Of a DNA stretch of 64,000 nt, positions 17,966 through 28,270 are shown piece after piece. The DNA lies in the NCBI RefSeq assembly GCF_001262605.1, contig NZ_LGTC01000001.1, positions 4,598,001-4,662,000 on the forward strand. The letters run 5' to 3'. Each line of letters begins with the position of its first letter. Position 1 is the first letter of the stretch. The notes under the pieces are model-generated. The model worked only from the letters and a program-made list of their open reading frames with translations, searched no databases and had not been told where the DNA came from. Made by a program: the position numbers and the translations under genes. The DNA comes from Pseudobacteroides cellulosolvens ATCC 35603 = DSM 2933. GTDB taxonomy: Bacteria; Bacillota; Clostridia; Acetivibrionales; DSM-2933.

Positions 17966-19036
17966 GTGGTACTTGTGATAGCTGAGGCTCTTTTTAAATG
18001 GATTGTATGCTCTTCTGTTATGGCATCAATTCTAATTATACTCTTGGTTACATTAAAGTTTGCTTTGAAGGAAAAGCTCAGAGCCAGTTGGCATCATATC
18101 ATTTGGATACTTGTTGTGCTTAAGCTTCTTATACCCTTTGGGCCTGAAAGTCAGCTAAGCATATACAACTTATTTAATCTTACCGATAATAGAATTACAG
18201 AGGAAAGCTATAATGTAATAAATACCATTAGTACAGCTACAAGCAACATAGCTAAAAGTACTCCTATACCTATGAACTTTGATTCACATCAGAATACAGC
18301 TTCAAAACATATTCCAGATAAAGTCGATCCGATATATCTTTCCATATTCGGTCTATTTATTTGGCTCATAGGAGCAGCAATTGCTTTCTCATATATATTA
18401 CAGAAGAATATTAAAATAATACATAGGCTAAAAATTGGCGATGCCATACAGAATAAAGAATTATATGAGTATTTGGAAGAATGCAAAAAGCAGCTTAAAA
18501 TAAAAAGAAAAATCATTCTAAAATCAGTATCTAATCTTAACTCTCCTGCTTTGTATGGCGTTAATGGGCATACCCTTTTGATACCTGAAACAATGCTTAA
18601 TGAAAAGAGTTTATGGATATTAAGATACTCTATTTACCACGAATTGGCACACCATAAAAGGAAAGACATACAGATTAATATATTCATCTCTTTTCTTTTA
18701 GTAATACACTGGTTTAACCCCATTATCTGGCTGGGCTTTAAAAAGATGAGACATGATTCAGAATTAGCTTGCGATGAGCTTGCACTTTCCTATCTGAAAC
18801 CTGATGAACGCAAAAACTACGGTTTAGCACTCATTGAGGTTGCAAAAAGGCACTCAGAAAATTTATCCCTTGCCAATGCCGTTTGCTTTTCAAGCAGCAA
18901 ATCCAATATAAGAAGAAGGCTTTTACTTGTATCTGCATACAACAATAAGACATACAAAAGCAAATTTGTAATCGGGTTCATGTTTTTTACATTATGCTTT
19001 ATAGCATTAACCAATGCTGTGGAAAGCATAATTTAG
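17966..19036 (+). CDS. BlaR1-like M56 membrane metallopeptidase
   Basis: Integral membrane protein of about 356 residues, paired with the BlaI-like repressor. N-terminal membrane segments are followed by the M56 peptidase, with zinc motif YHELAHHKRKD and a downstream HDSELACDELAL that supplies the third ligand. Family members cleave the partner repressor after an outside signal. It ends soon after one more membrane segment and lacks the large external penicillin-binding sensor domain of true BlaR1, so its signal must be sensed otherwise. The frame opens at GTG 17966, but GTG 17975 has better spacing from AGGTGG. Confidence 0.82.
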   Translation: MVLVIAEALFKWIVCSSVMASILIILLVTLKFALKEKLRASWHHIIWILVVLKLLIPFGPESQLSIYNLFNLTDNRITEESYNVINTISTATSNIAKSTPIPMNFDSHQNTASKHIPDKVDPIYLSIFGLFIWLIGAAIAFSYILQKNIKIIHRLKIGDAIQNKELYEYLEECKKQLKIKRKIILKSVSNLNSPALYGVNGHTLLIPETMLNEKSLWILRYSIYHELAHHKRKDIQINIFISFLLVIHWFNPIIWLGFKKMRHDSELACDELALSYLKPDERKNYGLALIEVAKRHSENLSLANAVCFSSSKSNIRRRLLLVSAYNNKTYKSKFVIGFMFFTLCFIALTNAVESII

Positions 19037-19196
19037 GCATAAAAATATTTATTTATTGAAACAAATGCCTCTATGGTTTACAATCTATTTGGGGAGGGGA
19101 GGATACCTAAGTTCAATCTATATTATCAATTAATTTTTGTGTAGTTATAAAGGCATTATTAATTTATAAAATTTCATTCAAGAGGGTGGTCAAAAA

Positions 19197-21796
19197 ATGA
19201 AAAAATTTCTTCTACCAATTCTTTCAGCCATACTGTTAACATTAAGCTTATGCAGTGTGTCTTCTGCTGAAGGAAACAACATTCTTAAAAATTCAGGCTT
19301 CGAGGATGCCGACAAACCTTATTCCTGGGACCAGGATATATGGGAGGCATCTGACGGCCAAAAAGAAATCAAGGTTGTAAACAATGTGTTTCATTCTGGA
19401 AAACAATGTGCTGCAATTATTAACACAAAAGAAGGAGATTCCAGATTAAAACAGACCGTTGATGTTGAATCCGATTCTATTTACAAGATATCCGGATGGA
19501 TAAAGACAGAGAATGTCGGTGATACTCAAAAAGGTGCCAATTTCTCAGTTCATATGTTGCAAATTACATCTGCGGATGTAAAAGGCACAAACGATTGGAA
19601 GTATGTGGAAATGTACGGCCGCACAGGCAAGAGCCAGACGTCTCTTACCGTAACAGCAGGACTTGGAGGGTATGGCAGCCTCAATACTGGTACAGCATAC
19701 TTTGATGACATATCTGTTGAGAAAGTAAGCAGCGTACCACAAGATGCAGTAGAACTTCCATTCTACTCCAATGAGACAAGCGGTGACGGCGGTTCAGGTG
19801 AAAGTGGCAAGTCATGGCTCATATATATAGGCCTTGCACTTTTAGCAGCAATAGGTGCGGTTCTGTTCTTCATTTTAAAGAATCCTTCAAAAAGTGCACA
19901 GAACTCAGATGACACAAGTGATTCAAATGTTATTTTAAAGAAGGGCTCTTCCCAACAGGAAGGAACCACTGCAAAAAACCAGCCTCCACCATTTAAATTA
20001 GACAAAAAAGACTTAATTATTATGGGTGTTATGACTCTGGTTTATATGATCATCGCCTTAATCAACCTAGGCGAAATGACTGCACCCGAAACCTTCTGGA
20101 AACCCGCTTCCTCAGGTCAGAGCTTTGTTGTATCTTTTGACAAAGAATACGATCTGTCCAGAATAGCTTATCACGATAATATCGGCGACGGAAAATACAC
20201 AGTCCAAGCTTTGGACCCTACAGGCAAATACTCCAATATCGGAACAATGAGTCAGGATGTTTACAATGTATTCAGATGGCAGCATATCTCCGATATAAAT
20301 TTCCGTACAAAAAAGGTAAAAATTATTGTTGAGTCATCTGGAGCTGCATTAAATGAAATAGCATTTTATGCAAAAGGCAGCAAAGAGCCTATTAAGGGTT
20401 TCAAACTGGAAGAAGTCAACACCAGCCCCAAAAAGGATACCGGAAAGGTTGAAAACCTTTTTGATGAGCAGGATACTGCAAGATACTATAATACCTATAT
20501 GAATTCAACATACTTCGATGAAATATATCATCCAAGGACCGCTTATGAGCATATTCACGGAATGGAGCCATATGAAACAACCCATCCGCCTCTCGGTAAG
20601 GTTATTATGACTCTTGGTATACTGATATTCGGAATGAACCCTTTGGATTCAGAATCATGGGAACTATTTTCGGTGCATTGATGATTCCTGCTATGTATCT
20701 CTTAGGCAAAAAAGTGTTCCACAAAAGGATATTTGCCTTTGCAAGTGCATTCCTTATGATGTTTGAGTTTATGCACTTTGCACAAACGAGAATAGGTACA
20801 ATTGACTCTTATCCGGGGTTATTCATCATACTGACTTATTTCTTCATGTATGATGCCTTCATTAAAAAATCCTATAAGACCGGATTTAAGAGCTCACTTA
20901 AGCCTCTGTTACTTGCAGGAATATTCTGGGGCCTAGCTGCTGCAAGCAAGTGGACAGCTTTATGGACAGGTTTCGGACTGGCTACATTATTCTTTGTTTC
21001 AATGGGTCTGGAAATGCTGGATTACAAAAAGGCCATCAGCAAGAAGATTAAAGGGAAATTTCCTTCATGGACCCGTGACTTTATTAAAAACAAACTGGTG
21101 CTGACTCCACTGACATGTGTTATATTCTTTGTAGTTATCCCAGGCATAATATATGTATCTTCATACCTGCCTATAATTACTCTTCCCGGTCCTTCACATA
21201 ACCTTGAAGAGGTTGTCAGGTATCAAAAAAATATGTACGACTACCATGCGAATCTTGTAGCAACCCACCCGTACCAGTCCAATCCGTGGGAGTGGTCTTT
21301 AGGCTACAAGCCGCTTTTAGAGTATCGTGATACCAACCAGCCTGCAGGCAAAGTATCTCTTATGTATACTATGGGGCACCCAATTATATTCTGGTTCGGA
21401 CTTCTAAGCATATTCGCAATTTCTATAATAGGTATTTGGAAACGGGATAAACGGGTATTCTTTATACTCATTGCATATGCATTCCAATATGTCCCGTGGT
21501 TCATAACCAATCGCGGCGGCTGTATGTTCATATACCACTACTTTACAGCCATACCGTTCCTCATTATGGCCTTGGTTTACCTGCTGAAGTTCATTCATGA
21601 TGATCTGCCAAAGATCATTGGAAAGGCATATATGAGTAAACAATCCGAGGAGAAAGCAAGGCTTGTTACAAAGTGCATATTCTACAGCTTCCTGGCAATT
21701 GTTGCAATCTTCTTTGTCTGGTTCTATCCTTCACTTTCCGGAATGGTTGTAGATGAAAGCTATCTAAAATCTGTAAAGTGGTTTAATGTATTATAA
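19197..21796 (+). pseudogene. Membrane protein O-mannosyltransferase-type gene with a single-base frameshift
   Basis: Two frames together make one gene. The first (19197-20681) has a signal peptide, a CBM4/9-like carbohydrate-binding domain (about residues 26-185), a membrane segment, a second sugar-binding-like domain, and the start of a GT-C glycosyltransferase (STYFDEIYHPRTAYEHIH, THPPLGK). The second frame (from 20645) continues with polytopic membrane sequence of the PMT family. Inserting one T in the run at 20642-20644 restores FGFRIMGTIFGA and gives a continuous 866-residue protein. PMT enzymes move mannose from polyprenyl-phosphate to secreted proteins. The break may be a real mutation or an error in a homopolymer. 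Confidence 0.8.
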
Positions 21797-21810
21797 GAGA
21801 TAAATAATTA

Positions 21811-21845
21811 AGAGACTGCTTGGATATTGAGCAGTCTCTTTTTTT
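21811..21845 (+). terminator. Rho-independent terminator after the mannosyltransferase gene
   Basis: AGAGACTGCT (21811-21820) and AGCAGTCTCT (21830-21839) form a perfect ten-base stem with a nine-base loop, followed by a run of T. The M29 peptidase gene converges from the other side. Confidence 0.9.
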
Positions 21846-21861
21846 ATGTTTGGAATATATA

Positions 21862-22977
21862 TCAAATTAAGTTTTCAGGGTTGAGACATTTGAGTTCATC
21901 TACAACAAATATGCCGTCTTTCCTTATCAGCAAATCATCGAACCATATCTCTCCCCCGCCATATTCAGGCCTTTGAATAAATACCAAATCCCAATGTATC
22001 GCAGATTTATTTCCGTTATTGCATTCATCATAACAGCTTCCAGGGGTGAAATGTATGCTTCCTTTAATCTTCTCATCAAAAAGGGTGTCCTTCATTGGCT
22101 TCCCTATATATGGGTTTAGTCCTATTGCAAACTCCCCAACATACCTTGAACCTTCATCTGTATCAAAAACTCTATTTATCCGCTCTGTATCATTAGCTGT
22201 CGCCCTTATTATTTTCCCGTCTTTAAATTCCAGACGGATATTCTCATATGTTACTCCCATATAAACAGCGGGGGTATTATAAGTTATTACACCATTAACA
22301 GAATCTTTATGAGGAGCTGAGAACACTTCCCCATCAGGAATATTTAGCTTTCCGTCACATTTTATTGCAGGCATTCCTTTTATAGAGAATGACAGATCGG
22401 TGTCCTTACCTGTTATTCTAACCCGATCAGTCTTTTCCATAAATTTAACCAATACATCCATTGCTTTGGACATTTTTTGATAATCAAGGTTGCATACATT
22501 AAAGTAAAAGTCCTCAAATACTTCTGTGGGCATATTGGCAAGCTGCGCCATCGAATGGTTGGGATATCTTAATACACACCATTTTGTATTCTTTACCCTT
22601 TCATCAGAGTGAAGCGGCTTCTGATAATGTTTCATATAGATTTCCATTTTATCTGATGCCACCTGTCCCAGTTCGCTTACATTATTGCCCGATCTGATTC
22701 CTACATAGGCATCCATCCTCTTCATTCTTTCTATTTCAAAGGATGCAATTTCCTTTATCTGTTCTTCATCACAGCCTTCAAGAAGAACTCTTATAAGCTC
22801 ATTGTTTTTATTTGTTAAATATGGCACTCCGCCCGCCTTATAGGTTTCTCTTACAAGCTCCCTGGTAAGTTCCAGACCATCCCCAAAGGTCTCAATAAGA
22901 ACCTTCTCGCCTTTCTTTACCTCAAGAGAATAATTAATTATATTTTCAGCCAGCTTAATAATCCTTGTATCTTTCAT
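21862..22977 (-). CDS. M29 family aminopeptidase
   Basis: Cytoplasmic metallo-aminopeptidase (AmpS/AmpT/thermophilic aminopeptidase family) that removes N-terminal residues from peptides. At 371 residues it is close to family length. Supporting features are the N-terminus (LAENIINYSLEVKKGEKVLIE), the IRSGNNVSEL region, NIPDGEVFSAP, and the C-terminal SAIHWDLVF motif containing conserved metal ligands. It lies next to pepF on the same strand, 34 bases apart, so the two may form a peptide-use operon. Confidence 0.85.
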   Translation of the reverse strand: MKDTRIIKLAENIINYSLEVKKGEKVLIETFGDGLELTRELVRETYKAGGVPYLTNKNNELIRVLLEGCDEEQIKEIASFEIERMKRMDAYVGIRSGNNVSELGQVASDKMEIYMKHYQKPLHSDERVKNTKWCVLRYPNHSMAQLANMPTEVFEDFYFNVCNLDYQKMSKAMDVLVKFMEKTDRVRITGKDTDLSFSIKGMPAIKCDGKLNIPDGEVFSAPHKDSVNGVITYNTPAVYMGVTYENIRLEFKDGKIIRATANDTERINRVFDTDEGSRYVGEFAIGLNPYIGKPMKDTLFDEKIKGSIHFTPGSCYDECNNGNKSAIHWDLVFIQRPEYGGGEIWFDDLLIRKDGIFVVDELKCLNPENLI

Positions 22978-23011
22978 AAGTCAAATTCCTTTCATGGATT
23001 GTAGTGCATTA

Positions 23012-24814
23012 TTATCCCATTAAAGTTTCCAATTCAGACAGGATGCCCTCAAATACCTTTAATGCATCCTCAACAGGCTTGGGGCTGGAAAGATCAACAC
23101 CTGTTATTTTCAATAGCTCTAATGGATAGTCTGATGAGCCGCTTTTAAGAAATTCCTTGTATTTCTCCACAGCTGGCTGCCCCTCGGTCAGTATCTTCCT
23201 GGATATTGATGCCGCTGCCGAAAATCCTGTTGCATACTTATATACATAAAAGCTGTTATAGAAATGTGGAATACGGGCCCATTCCATATCAATATCCTCA
23301 TCCACAACCATATCATTTCCAAAGTATTTTAAATTGAGCTCCCTGTAAATACTGCAGAACATTTGCGGAGTAAGTGCCTGACCCTTTTCGAAACTCTCAT
23401 GTATTATCTTCTCAAATTCTGCAAACATCACTTGTCTGAAAACTGTTCCGCGGAATTCCTCAAGATAATGATTTAAGAGGTATGCCTTTTCATTTTTATC
23501 AGTTGTTCTTTCAAGCAGATAATTCATAAGCAAAAGCTCATTAACTGTAGAAGCTACCTCAGCAACAAATATTCTGTAGTGGGAGTATATATACGGCTGC
23601 TTGCTGTTAGTATAATACGTATGCAAAGCATGCCCCATTTCATGGGCAATTGTAAACACATCATTAGTATTGCCTTGGAAGTTTAAAAGGACATATGGAT
23701 GACTTTTATAAGATCCCCAGGAATATGCCCCGCTTGTTTTTCCTTCATTCTCATATACATCAATCCAACCTGATTCGAAAGCGTTTTTAAGAAGGCCTAT
23801 ATACTCTTCCCCCATGGGCTTAAGCCCCTCAATAACCATATCCAGTGCTTCTTCATAGGATATTTTTCTTTTTGATTCTTGCACAATGGGCACATAGAGA
23901 TCATACATATGCAGCTCATCCAGCCTCAATGCCTTCTTCCTGAGCCTTAAATAGCGATGCAGAAGGCTTAAGTTACTATTAACCGTTGAAATAAGGTTAT
24001 CATATACATTTACTTTAATATTATCATCATCTAATGACGCCTCAAGAGCTGAACCATAGTTCCTGATGGTTGCATAAAACCTGTTGGCTTTTACATTGCC
24101 TGCAAGTGATGCTGCAATTGTATTTTTTTGCTTTTTATATGTATCATACAGTGCATGAAAAGCACTCTCTCTAACACTCCTGTCGTGACTTTCCAAAAGT
24201 GTTATATACCTGCCCTTTGTAAGCTCTATTTCATTTCCTTCCTCATCCTTAACAAATGGAAACTTGATGTCTGCATTATTAAGCATTGTAAAAACATCTT
24301 TTGGAGTAGAAGCAAGCTCATAAGACATTGCAATAATTTTTTCTTCCTTATCGGACAGTATATGCGTTTTCTGCCTGATCACCTCTTTTATGAACTGTTC
24401 ATATACTTTCAATTTATCATTACCTTCTATGAAACCGTTTATTGTATCTTCAGAAATTGATATGAGTTCAGGCACAATAAACGATATTGCTGAACCGATT
24501 TCTGTACTGAGGGTAGATGCCCTGTCAGTTAATGCCTGATATATTGGCTCAGAGTTATCTTCATCTCTCTTCATGCGTGCATAAACATATATGTTATCAA
24601 TCATACTTAGGATGTCATCTCTAAGGTTTAAGCATTCATGAAGGTAATCAGCACTTTGTCCTAATGTACCGGCATATTTGGCAATTTCATCACTTAATAC
24701 CTTTACTTCTGCAAAATCTTCCTCCCATTTCTCATGGCTGTCGTATATATCTTCGAGTTTCCACTTATACTTGCCATCAATTTCACTTCTTTTAGGTAAA
24801 GCATTATTCGCCAT
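23012..24814 (-). CDS. pepF: Oligoendopeptidase F
   Basis: Cytoplasmic zinc endopeptidase of family M3 that cuts short peptides. The zinc site is HEMGHALH near residue 385, with an acidic third ligand downstream (VAEVASTVNE). The N-terminal KRSEIDGKYKWKLEDIY is typical. About 600 residues is the usual size. The start is placed at the ATG at 24812-24814 because AGGAGG lies eight bases upstream; the longer open frame has no ribosome site. A palindromic repeat (24847-24944) lies in its leader. Confidence 0.93.
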   Translation of the reverse strand: MANNALPKRSEIDGKYKWKLEDIYDSHEKWEEDFAEVKVLSDEIAKYAGTLGQSADYLHECLNLRDDILSMIDNIYVYARMKRDEDNSEPIYQALTDRASTLSTEIGSAISFIVPELISISEDTINGFIEGNDKLKVYEQFIKEVIRQKTHILSDKEEKIIAMSYELASTPKDVFTMLNNADIKFPFVKDEEGNEIELTKGRYITLLESHDRSVRESAFHALYDTYKKQKNTIAASLAGNVKANRFYATIRNYGSALEASLDDDNIKVNVYDNLISTVNSNLSLLHRYLRLRKKALRLDELHMYDLYVPIVQESKRKISYEEALDMVIEGLKPMGEEYIGLLKNAFESGWIDVYENEGKTSGAYSWGSYKSHPYVLLNFQGNTNDVFTIAHEMGHALHTYYTNSKQPYIYSHYRIFVAEVASTVNELLLMNYLLERTTDKNEKAYLLNHYLEEFRGTVFRQVMFAEFEKIIHESFEKGQALTPQMFCSIYRELNLKYFGNDMVVDEDIDMEWARIPHFYNSFYVYKYATGFSAAASISRKILTEGQPAVEKYKEFLKSGSSDYPLELLKITGVDLSSPKPVEDALKVFEGILSELETLMG

Positions 24815-24846
24815 TACTAAAACCTCCTGATTTCTTAACTTTGTAA

Positions 24847-24944
24847 GGCATGATTGAAATATTCCTTCCCGTTTTGAGCGTGTGTTCACAAGTTAAGTGA
24901 ACACGAAAGCGAAATTATACGGGAAGTTATATTTTCAACATGAC
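24847..24944. repeat. Dispersed palindromic element, copy 2 (pepF leader)
   Basis: The outer arms (24847-24872 and about 24919-24944) pair with a few mismatches, including CTTCCCGT with ACGGGAAG. The inner arms GTGTTCAC (24882-24889) and GTGAACAC (24897-24904) pair exactly around a seven-base loop. On the opposite strand it aligns along its whole length with 8157-8256. Confidence 0.8.
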
Positions 24945-24998
24945 TACAAGTGTTAATATATATTATTTCATTATATTGAATAATTATATTAAGTATTT

Positions 24999-25946
24999 CT
25001 AGTGTACCATTTTTTTTATTTTTTCAGACCATATACTATAAGCATTACTTTTTATATGTACACCGTCACTAGTATATTTAGCATCCATATTTCCATTCTT
25101 GTCCTTTAATAGTATACCAATATCAACAAATTTTAAATCATAATCTTTTGCTATATCCTTCAGTCTTAAGTTTAAGCCGTCTATACTCTTACTACTTGCA
25201 AGAGGGTTCCTTTTAAAAGCACTTAAACCCATCGGCAATACCGATTGGATTACAATATCTGCATAAGGGCATGCAGTCCTTATCTTGGTTATAATATCAT
25301 TATAATTATCAATTGTGACTTTGGTATCTATAACTCCCCATATGTCGTTAGTCCCTAACATAATAAATACCTTATCAGGCTTTTTAGTGATAATCTCATT
25401 TACTCTTTTCAATGCATCTGCAGTTGTATTACCTGAAACACCTTTATTGATGAGTCCGCTTAAAGAAAAATATTTCTTCAGCTTAAAACCTTCAGTTATT
25501 GAGTCACCAAAAAAAATTATTGGTCCTTTGTTTATTGAAAGCAATTTCTTATTCCCGTTCCATGAAACCCCAATATTCATATCCTTCCAAGGGAAGCTTA
25601 GGGGAACCAATGTCTTGCCATTACTTATAACCACTTCAGAATCCATTGATTTTTGTTTACCGTTAACATATATATTTTTACTACCTATTGAAAGTTTAAT
25701 CTCAATAATACCTTTTGTACACAATATTTCCTTGTTCTTTTTATCCCAAACAATATTTGCGTCAATCATACTGCAAATATTTCTTAAGAGTAACATTGGT
25801 TTACCGCTTCTCAGAACATAGGCTTTACTCGATATTCCATATGAACTCCCAGGTTCAAAGTTAAAATTGCCACTAAATAAGTCTACCGAGATGGCTAAAA
25901 TAATCAAGACTGACAAAACGAACCTACTTCTTTTCCATCTAGTCAT
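24999..25946 (-). CDS. Secreted SGNH/GDSL hydrolase with stalk domain
   Basis: Exported 315-residue protein. An N-terminal signal or anchor (about residues 5-25) is followed by a copper-amine-oxidase-like stalk domain (about 35-135; pattern LRNICSMIDANIVWD and KTLVPLSF). The C-terminal SGNH hydrolase has all blocks: FFGDSIT (catalytic Ser), GVSGNTT (Gly), MLGTNDIW (Asn) and SDGVHIK (Asp/His). Such enzymes deacylate lipids or sugars. I infer action on cell wall or plant polysaccharide esters, but the substrate cannot be read from sequence. Its stalk fold also occurs in the LysM protein at 26572-28074. Confidence 0.85.
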   Translation of the reverse strand: MTRWKRSRFVLSVLIILAISVDLFSGNFNFEPGSSYGISSKAYVLRSGKPMLLLRNICSMIDANIVWDKKNKEILCTKGIIEIKLSIGSKNIYVNGKQKSMDSEVVISNGKTLVPLSFPWKDMNIGVSWNGNKKLLSINKGPIIFFGDSITEGFKLKKYFSLSGLINKGVSGNTTADALKRVNEIITKKPDKVFIMLGTNDIWGVIDTKVTIDNYNDIITKIRTACPYADIVIQSVLPMGLSAFKRNPLASSKSIDGLNLRLKDIAKDYDLKFVDIGILLKDKNGNMDAKYTSDGVHIKSNAYSIWSEKIKKMVH

Positions 25947-26235
25947 AATTAACCTCCAAAAATTCAGCAGAACTTCATGCTATATTTAATTCCATGTTTT
26001 ATTTTCTATAGAACTAAAGATAATTCCTCCATTTTTGAGTGATTAATAAATTTTATATTTGGGAATACTATTGTTAAAATCGTAATATACTAATTTCTTT
26101 AATACATTATTCATATTATATATTAATTGAAAATGTTATTGGCACGATACATATTATAAGAAACAAATATTTTCTAGTTGGGAAAACTGTTTTAATCATT
26201 ACTTAATTCATACATATCTGAAGGGAGGATGCTTT

Positions 26236-26445
26236 ATGTTAATGACTCTACCCAATTCATCAGATTTTGACAGGTACAGCGAAGGTGATATAATAGCCAT
26301 AACAAAGAACTCTAAATTTATCGGGTATGCAAGTGTCTATAGCAAGTTATTAAATAATGTCATTTTGGATGTTGATAAAAATATATGGAAGCTATTTAAT
26401 GAATTAGTTTTAGAGTGTATTCCATTTGACTTCAATCTTGATTAG
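26236..26445 (+). CDS. Small hypothetical protein
   Basis: A 69-residue protein with a convincing GGGAGG site seven bases before the ATG, and no detectable signal or membrane segment. The first half reads EGDIIAITKNSKFIGYASVYS, which suggests a small beta barrel; the end is acidic and hydrophobic. I do not recognise a family. It stands alone, and a hairpin terminator (26492-26538) follows it. The upstream 290-base gap to the SGNH gene is AT-rich and presumably holds divergent promoters. Confidence 0.6.
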   Translation: MLMTLPNSSDFDRYSEGDIIAITKNSKFIGYASVYSKLLNNVILDVDKNIWKLFNELVLECIPFDFNLD

Positions 26446-26491
26446 TATTATTAAAACATAAAAATCAATATTTTTTATATTTTCCAAAAAT

Positions 26492-26538
26492 AAAAACAAA
26501 CCCTGGGTTGACATAAATTCCTCCAATGGTTTGTTTTT
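26492..26538. terminator. Bidirectional terminator
   Basis: AAAAACAAACC (26492-26502) and GGTTTGTTTTT (26528-26538) form an 11-base stem flanked by A and T runs, between two convergent genes. It can serve both. Confidence 0.8.
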
Positions 26539-26571
26539 ATGAAAGCGTAAGAGAATTAATTTATTTCAATA

Positions 26572-28074
26572 TTACTGAAGTCCACCTGCAAGAGAAACCA
26601 TCCTTTGATTATCTGCATCAATTTTGTTATCCATATGCCTTCTACCATTTAAAACATACATATCAAAATGTCCATCCATACCATTGCCTGCAATTCTGTC
26701 ATAATTAGGCCCTGTTCCATAATTACCGCTTCTGTTTGAAACAATTTGATTCATCGGAACCCCATCAACACCTGCATGAGGCATCCCATTAACAGAAACA
26801 GCTATTTTTCTGCCATTTATTTCTAAAACCATAGGTCTTGAGTTCCATGACCAACTACCTCCAAATACGTTTTTCATGATAGTTGTGTCTGAATAAGTAA
26901 CTGTTTCAGTATCTGAATGACTTGCCCCCATGGTTCTTTTTATAAAAAACGAAATTCCTGTTCCAATATCCGTTAATTTACCTATAGCATTTATAGGTAT
27001 AACATACTGTCCCTCCTTATACCAGTCAAGCATTTCTCCATACTGGCTACCTTTTACATTTTTAATTGCAATCTTGTGAACAGGCACCTTAAGTACTTGA
27101 CCTATATAAAGTACTGAACTTGTTGAAAGTCCATTAGCTTGTGCCAATTCATTAACTGGTAATCCAACCCTCTCAGATATCGACCACAGGTTATCTCCCG
27201 AAACTACTATATACGTCGTGTACTCAATTGTATTCATAGATGTGTCTACAGGTATTATTTTATCAAAATAAGTACTGTTAGGTGCCGTATCCAATATTGA
27301 CTGGTTAATTGAGACAGATGATTTATACTGGTAACCTTCACCTTTTGGAGTAATCACCTTGTACCACGACTCGGATTTCCCAATAACTTTTATAGCAGTA
27401 CCTGATGTTATATAACCTTTTACAGGTGACTGAAATGATGGCAAAGTGAATAATGAAGCATTACTACTGATTGCATCAAAATCGGTTCTGAATGTACTAT
27501 CTGTAAGTTTAACTGCTAAAGGCTGTCCTATATAAATTGTATTATCTTTTAAATTATTAAGCTGTTTTATATAATCAACAGTAACACCAAATAACACTGA
27601 TATTCTCCACAATGAATCACCGCTCACAACTTTATAAATTATCTTTCCATCTGTCGGACTAAATAATAGAAGTGTATTATTTTTAGTTACTAATGTCATA
27701 CCTAGATGCTTATATGAGTCAATTGGTATCATTATAGTATTATTAATTATTTTCATCGGAGAACTGAGTTGTACAAACTTTCCATTCAGACATGCTATAT
27801 CATTATCAAGCCGCAGTTTTAATTCATTTTCTCCATAGAGAATTGTAGCATTCATGGTTTTCACATCAAAAGACGCTGCAAGCTGTAGATGGGAAGCACT
27901 TTCTTTTAGTGGTATGTACGTCTGTCCATTCACGTACATTGGAGGAGAATTCCACGATATGGTACCGTTATTTATAACTACATCGGAAATGGTACCATCT
28001 GCCTTTAAAACTGTTATCAAACTATTAGCTACAAAAATTACCAAAAATACTGCCAGTAACAATTTTCCTTTCAT
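26572..28074 (-). CDS. Secreted LysM cell-wall protein with stalk domain
   Basis: Exported 500-residue protein. Order: signal peptide (about 1-25); copper-amine-oxidase-like stalk domain (about 35-140); LysM 1 (YKVVSGDSLWRISVLFGV, about 147-190); an SH3-like stretch (about 210-255); LysM 2 (YIVVSGDNLWSISERVGL, about 275-320). The C-terminal domain of about 170 residues ends with NGRRHMDNKIDADNQRMV. LysM repeats bind peptidoglycan. The last domain has paired His/Asp residues and recurs in clostridial wall proteins, but I cannot assign an activity. Probably involved in cell wall or spore cortex handling. Confidence 0.82.
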   Translation of the reverse strand: MKGKLLLAVFLVIFVANSLITVLKADGTISDVVINNGTISWNSPPMYVNGQTYIPLKESASHLQLAASFDVKTMNATILYGENELKLRLDNDIACLNGKFVQLSSPMKIINNTIMIPIDSYKHLGMTLVTKNNTLLLFSPTDGKIIYKVVSGDSLWRISVLFGVTVDYIKQLNNLKDNTIYIGQPLAVKLTDSTFRTDFDAISSNASLFTLPSFQSPVKGYITSGTAIKVIGKSESWYKVITPKGEGYQYKSSVSINQSILDTAPNSTYFDKIIPVDTSMNTIEYTTYIVVSGDNLWSISERVGLPVNELAQANGLSTSSVLYIGQVLKVPVHKIAIKNVKGSQYGEMLDWYKEGQYVIPINAIGKLTDIGTGISFFIKRTMGASHSDTETVTYSDTTIMKNVFGGSWSWNSRPMVLEINGRKIAVSVNGMPHAGVDGVPMNQIVSNRSGNYGTGPNYDRIAGNGMDGHFDMYVLNGRRHMDNKIDADNQRMVSLAGGLQ

Positions 28075-28270
28075 AATATCCTCCTAGTTTACATAATAAG
28101 TTGCATATACAATTATATTATACTCTCATAATTAACTCAAGGGATGGTATATAGGTTAGTTATAGTAAAAATATGCAGAAGCGTTATCATTTTTCATATT
28201 TATTTGATAAATAAAATTTATAATGGTAAAATACATAAATATATGTATCAATGATTACAGGAGATGTGTT

